The notes under the pieces were generated by a model. The model saw nothing but the letters and a program-made list of their open reading frames with translations. It did not search any database and had not been told where the DNA came from. 5,808 bases of DNA from JBJXFK01 sp046155505 (GTDB lineage: Bacteria > Planctomycetota > Phycisphaerae > UBA1845 > Fen-1342): assembly GCA_046155505.1 (NCBI GenBank), contig JBJXFK010000170.1, forward strand, positions 1 through 5,808, written 5' to 3'. Shown in pieces: positions 4,667 to 5,808 of the stretch. Position numbers and translations under genes: made by a program. Position 1 is the stretch's first letter, and the number at the start of each line of letters is the position of its first letter.

Positions 4667-5641
4667 ATGAAAAAGCTTCGCGTGGTCCTGCTCGGCAATC
4701 ACACCGTCGGCGTGCGAACGCTCGAAACGCTGCGCGCGTGTGCCGAGGTTGTCGGCGTCGTCTGCCACCCGCCCGACCCGGAAGACGGCGTTCGATACGA
4801 ATCGCTGTTTGACGCTTCGAGCAAGCTGGGCATCACAAACGTGATTCGTGCCGCGCCGCGCGACGAAACATTGTCAAAGTTCATCGCCGCCGCACAGCCC
4901 GATCTGCTCTGGACCACCGACTATCGTTACATCCTGCCCATGCCGCTCGTGCAACTCGCCCCGCTCGGCGGCATCAATCTACATCCGTCGCTACTGCCCC
5001 GCTATCGCGGCCGGGCGTCGATCAACTGGGCCATTCTGCACGGCGAACATCAGCTCGGCTTGACTGCGCACATGCTGGCCGCAGGTGCCGACACGGGCGA
5101 CATTGTGGGACAAATCGCGTTCGAGTTGTTCGATCACGAGGATGTCGGCGACGCTCTGGAACGGCTCTACCCGCTCTATCAGCAGTTGACGACGCGCGTG
5201 ATGAGTTCGCTCGCCGACGGGTCGCTCCGTCGCGTGCCGCAGGTCGAGGCGCTGGCGACGGCATTCCCGCGCCGCACACCCGCCGACGGCGCGATCAACT
5301 GGTCACGCAGTGCGATCGAAATTCACAACCTGATCCGCGCGGTGACGCGACCCTATCCCGGTGCGTTCACCGACGTGCGCGGCGAGCGCGTGTTTGTCTG
5401 GAAATCGCGTATCGCCAAAGCCCAAACCGTCGGCTCGCCCGGCGAAGTCGTCTGGAGCGACGGCTCGCGGCGCTGGGTGCAGACCGGCGACGGCATTTTG
5501 CACATTGAGGAGGCGACCGATGCAAACGGAAGCGCAGTCGACATTCGCGCGGGGATGAGATTTGAAGTGGAGACAAATGGAGCACCGCGGTCCTCCGCGG
5601 TTCCCCCTGGAGCACCGCGGCCCTCCGCGGTTGGTTCCTGA
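4667..5641 (+). CDS. ArnA/Fmt-type N-formyltransferase acting on an amino sugar (predicted)
   Basis: This 324-residue protein has the N10-formyltetrahydrofolate-dependent formyltransferase fold. The catalytic triad is visible in GGINLHPSLLPRYRGRASIN (residues 101-120; N104, H106) and LAAGADTGDIVGQ (D142); the 38-residue spacing equals that of ArnA N102/H104/D140. The C-terminal domain shows AINWSRSAIEIHNLIRAVTR (209-228), PYPGAF (229-234) and the ArnA-like VFVWKSRIAKAQTVGSPGEV (242-261). This resembles sugar-nucleotide formyltransferases more than Met-tRNA formyltransferase, and the operon context agrees. In the pseudaminic acid pathway it could formylate the C4 amine made by PseC, which becomes N7 of the acid, in place of PseH acetylation. 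The last 20 residues or so (after about 303, NGAPRSSAVPPGAPRPSAVG) are encoded by hairpin repeat units, so the native stop was probably lost. Substrate is inference. Confidence 0.87.
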   Translation: MKKLRVVLLGNHTVGVRTLETLRACAEVVGVVCHPPDPEDGVRYESLFDASSKLGITNVIRAAPRDETLSKFIAAAQPDLLWTTDYRYILPMPLVQLAPLGGINLHPSLLPRYRGRASINWAILHGEHQLGLTAHMLAAGADTGDIVGQIAFELFDHEDVGDALERLYPLYQQLTTRVMSSLADGSLRRVPQVEALATAFPRRTPADGAINWSRSAIEIHNLIRAVTRPYPGAFTDVRGERVFVWKSRIAKAQTVGSPGEVVWSDGSRRWVQTGDGILHIEEATDANGSAVDIRAGMRFEVETNGAPRSSAVPPGAPRPSAVGS

Positions 5642-5730
5642 TCGAATAAAGCAGCCGAGGGCGGCTGCTCCACAAAACCGCGGAGGGCCGTTGTGCTTCA
5701 AAGAAACCGCGGGGCCCGCGGTGCTCCATT
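5576..5730 (+). repeat. About 155-bp inverted-repeat element made of five hairpin units between convergent genes
   Basis: Units 1 and 2 (5578-5607, 5608-5634) are direct-orientation CCGCGG repeats like those in pseG. Units 3 to 5 (about 5648-5672, 5674-5700, 5700-5728) are inverted; unit 3 is the GCAGCCG type and the others the CCGCGG type. The outer 15 bp, AATGGAGCACCGCGG at 5576-5590, is a perfect inverted match to 5716-5730, giving terminal inverted repeats like those of a MITE or REPIN. The left part supplies the C-terminal codons and stop of the formyltransferase; the right end overlaps the first bases of the typA stop codon. No transposase and no clear target-site duplication is seen. 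Lying between convergent genes, it could act as a bidirectional RNA hairpin terminator, although no clear U-tract follows the stems. Bases 5642-5728 contain nothing else. Confidence 0.85.
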
Positions 5731-5808
5731 ACGCCGTCGATTCCATCGCCTCTTCGGCACGCCGCACGCGCTTGCGGTCGTTCTCTTTCAGCATCCGCTT
5801 GCGCAACC
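5729..5808 (-). CDS. typA: GTP-binding protein TypA/BipA, C-terminal end (partial)
   Basis: Read on the minus strand from the window edge, the frame encodes LRKRMLKENDRKRVRRAEEA, then MESTA and a TAA stop at 5731-5729. This basic ending matches the C-terminal LRKRxLxENDRKR segment that closes TypA/BipA, a ribosome-associated translational GTPase of the EF-G family. Only 25 residues are visible, so the call rests on that one motif. The gene is transcribed toward the sugar operon and is probably unrelated to it. The repeat element abuts its stop codon without altering the reading frame. Confidence 0.68.
   Translation of the reverse strand, partial: LRKRMLKENDRKRVRRAEEAMESTA

Overview
The window is a 3' portion of a nonulosonic acid (pseudaminic acid type) sugar operon on the + strand, followed by the tail of a convergent housekeeping gene. 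The DNA is GC-rich with strong G/C third-position bias. Several families of short GC-rich palindromic repeats are scattered in and between genes. From memory, such repeats (SacII-type CCGCGG hairpins, GACCGGTC hairpins, and the motif with CGCTTGCGCTC next to GGGTTCG) are common in Planctomycetota genomes. A planctomycete, perhaps Phycisphaerae or Pirellulales, is therefore my best guess, but no phylogenetic marker complete enough to prove it is present.

Layout on the + strand: pseB 3' end (3-434), pseC aminotransferase (409-1608), an SpsF-type cytidylyltransferase (1605-2336), pseG UDP-sugar hydrolase (2372-3964), a class I SAM-dependent methyltransferase (3957-4661) and an ArnA/Fmt-type formyltransferase (4667-5641). 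Genes overlap or lie 5-35 bp apart, and each start has a purine-rich ribosome binding site 6-8 nt upstream, so this is one transcription unit. On the minus strand, 5729-5808 is the C-terminal end of what looks like the GTPase TypA/BipA, converging on the operon.

Pathway reading: PseB makes the 4-keto-6-deoxy-L-sugar nucleotide from UDP-GlcNAc, and PseC aminates C4. PseG releases UDP. A NeuB-like synthase, not in the window, would condense the free sugar with phosphoenolpyruvate. The SpsF-type enzyme would activate the acid as the CMP-sugar. No PseH acetyltransferase is seen. A formyltransferase is present instead, so the cell may make a 7-N-formyl pseudaminic acid, and the methyltransferase suggests a further modification. 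The glycan would decorate flagellin or another surface structure.

The most unusual feature is pseG. Its reading frame stays open through four separate blocks of palindromic repeat DNA: 2506-2740, 3123-3146, 3268-3417 and 3776-3863. These inflate the protein to 530 residues, against roughly 270-350 for the family, while the family motifs remain intact. The formyltransferase C-terminus is also repeat-derived. The repeats continue as a roughly 155-bp inverted-repeat element (5576-5730) that ends on the typA stop codon. Genes cover the window almost completely; the only sizeable non-coding stretch is the repeat-filled 5642-5728.
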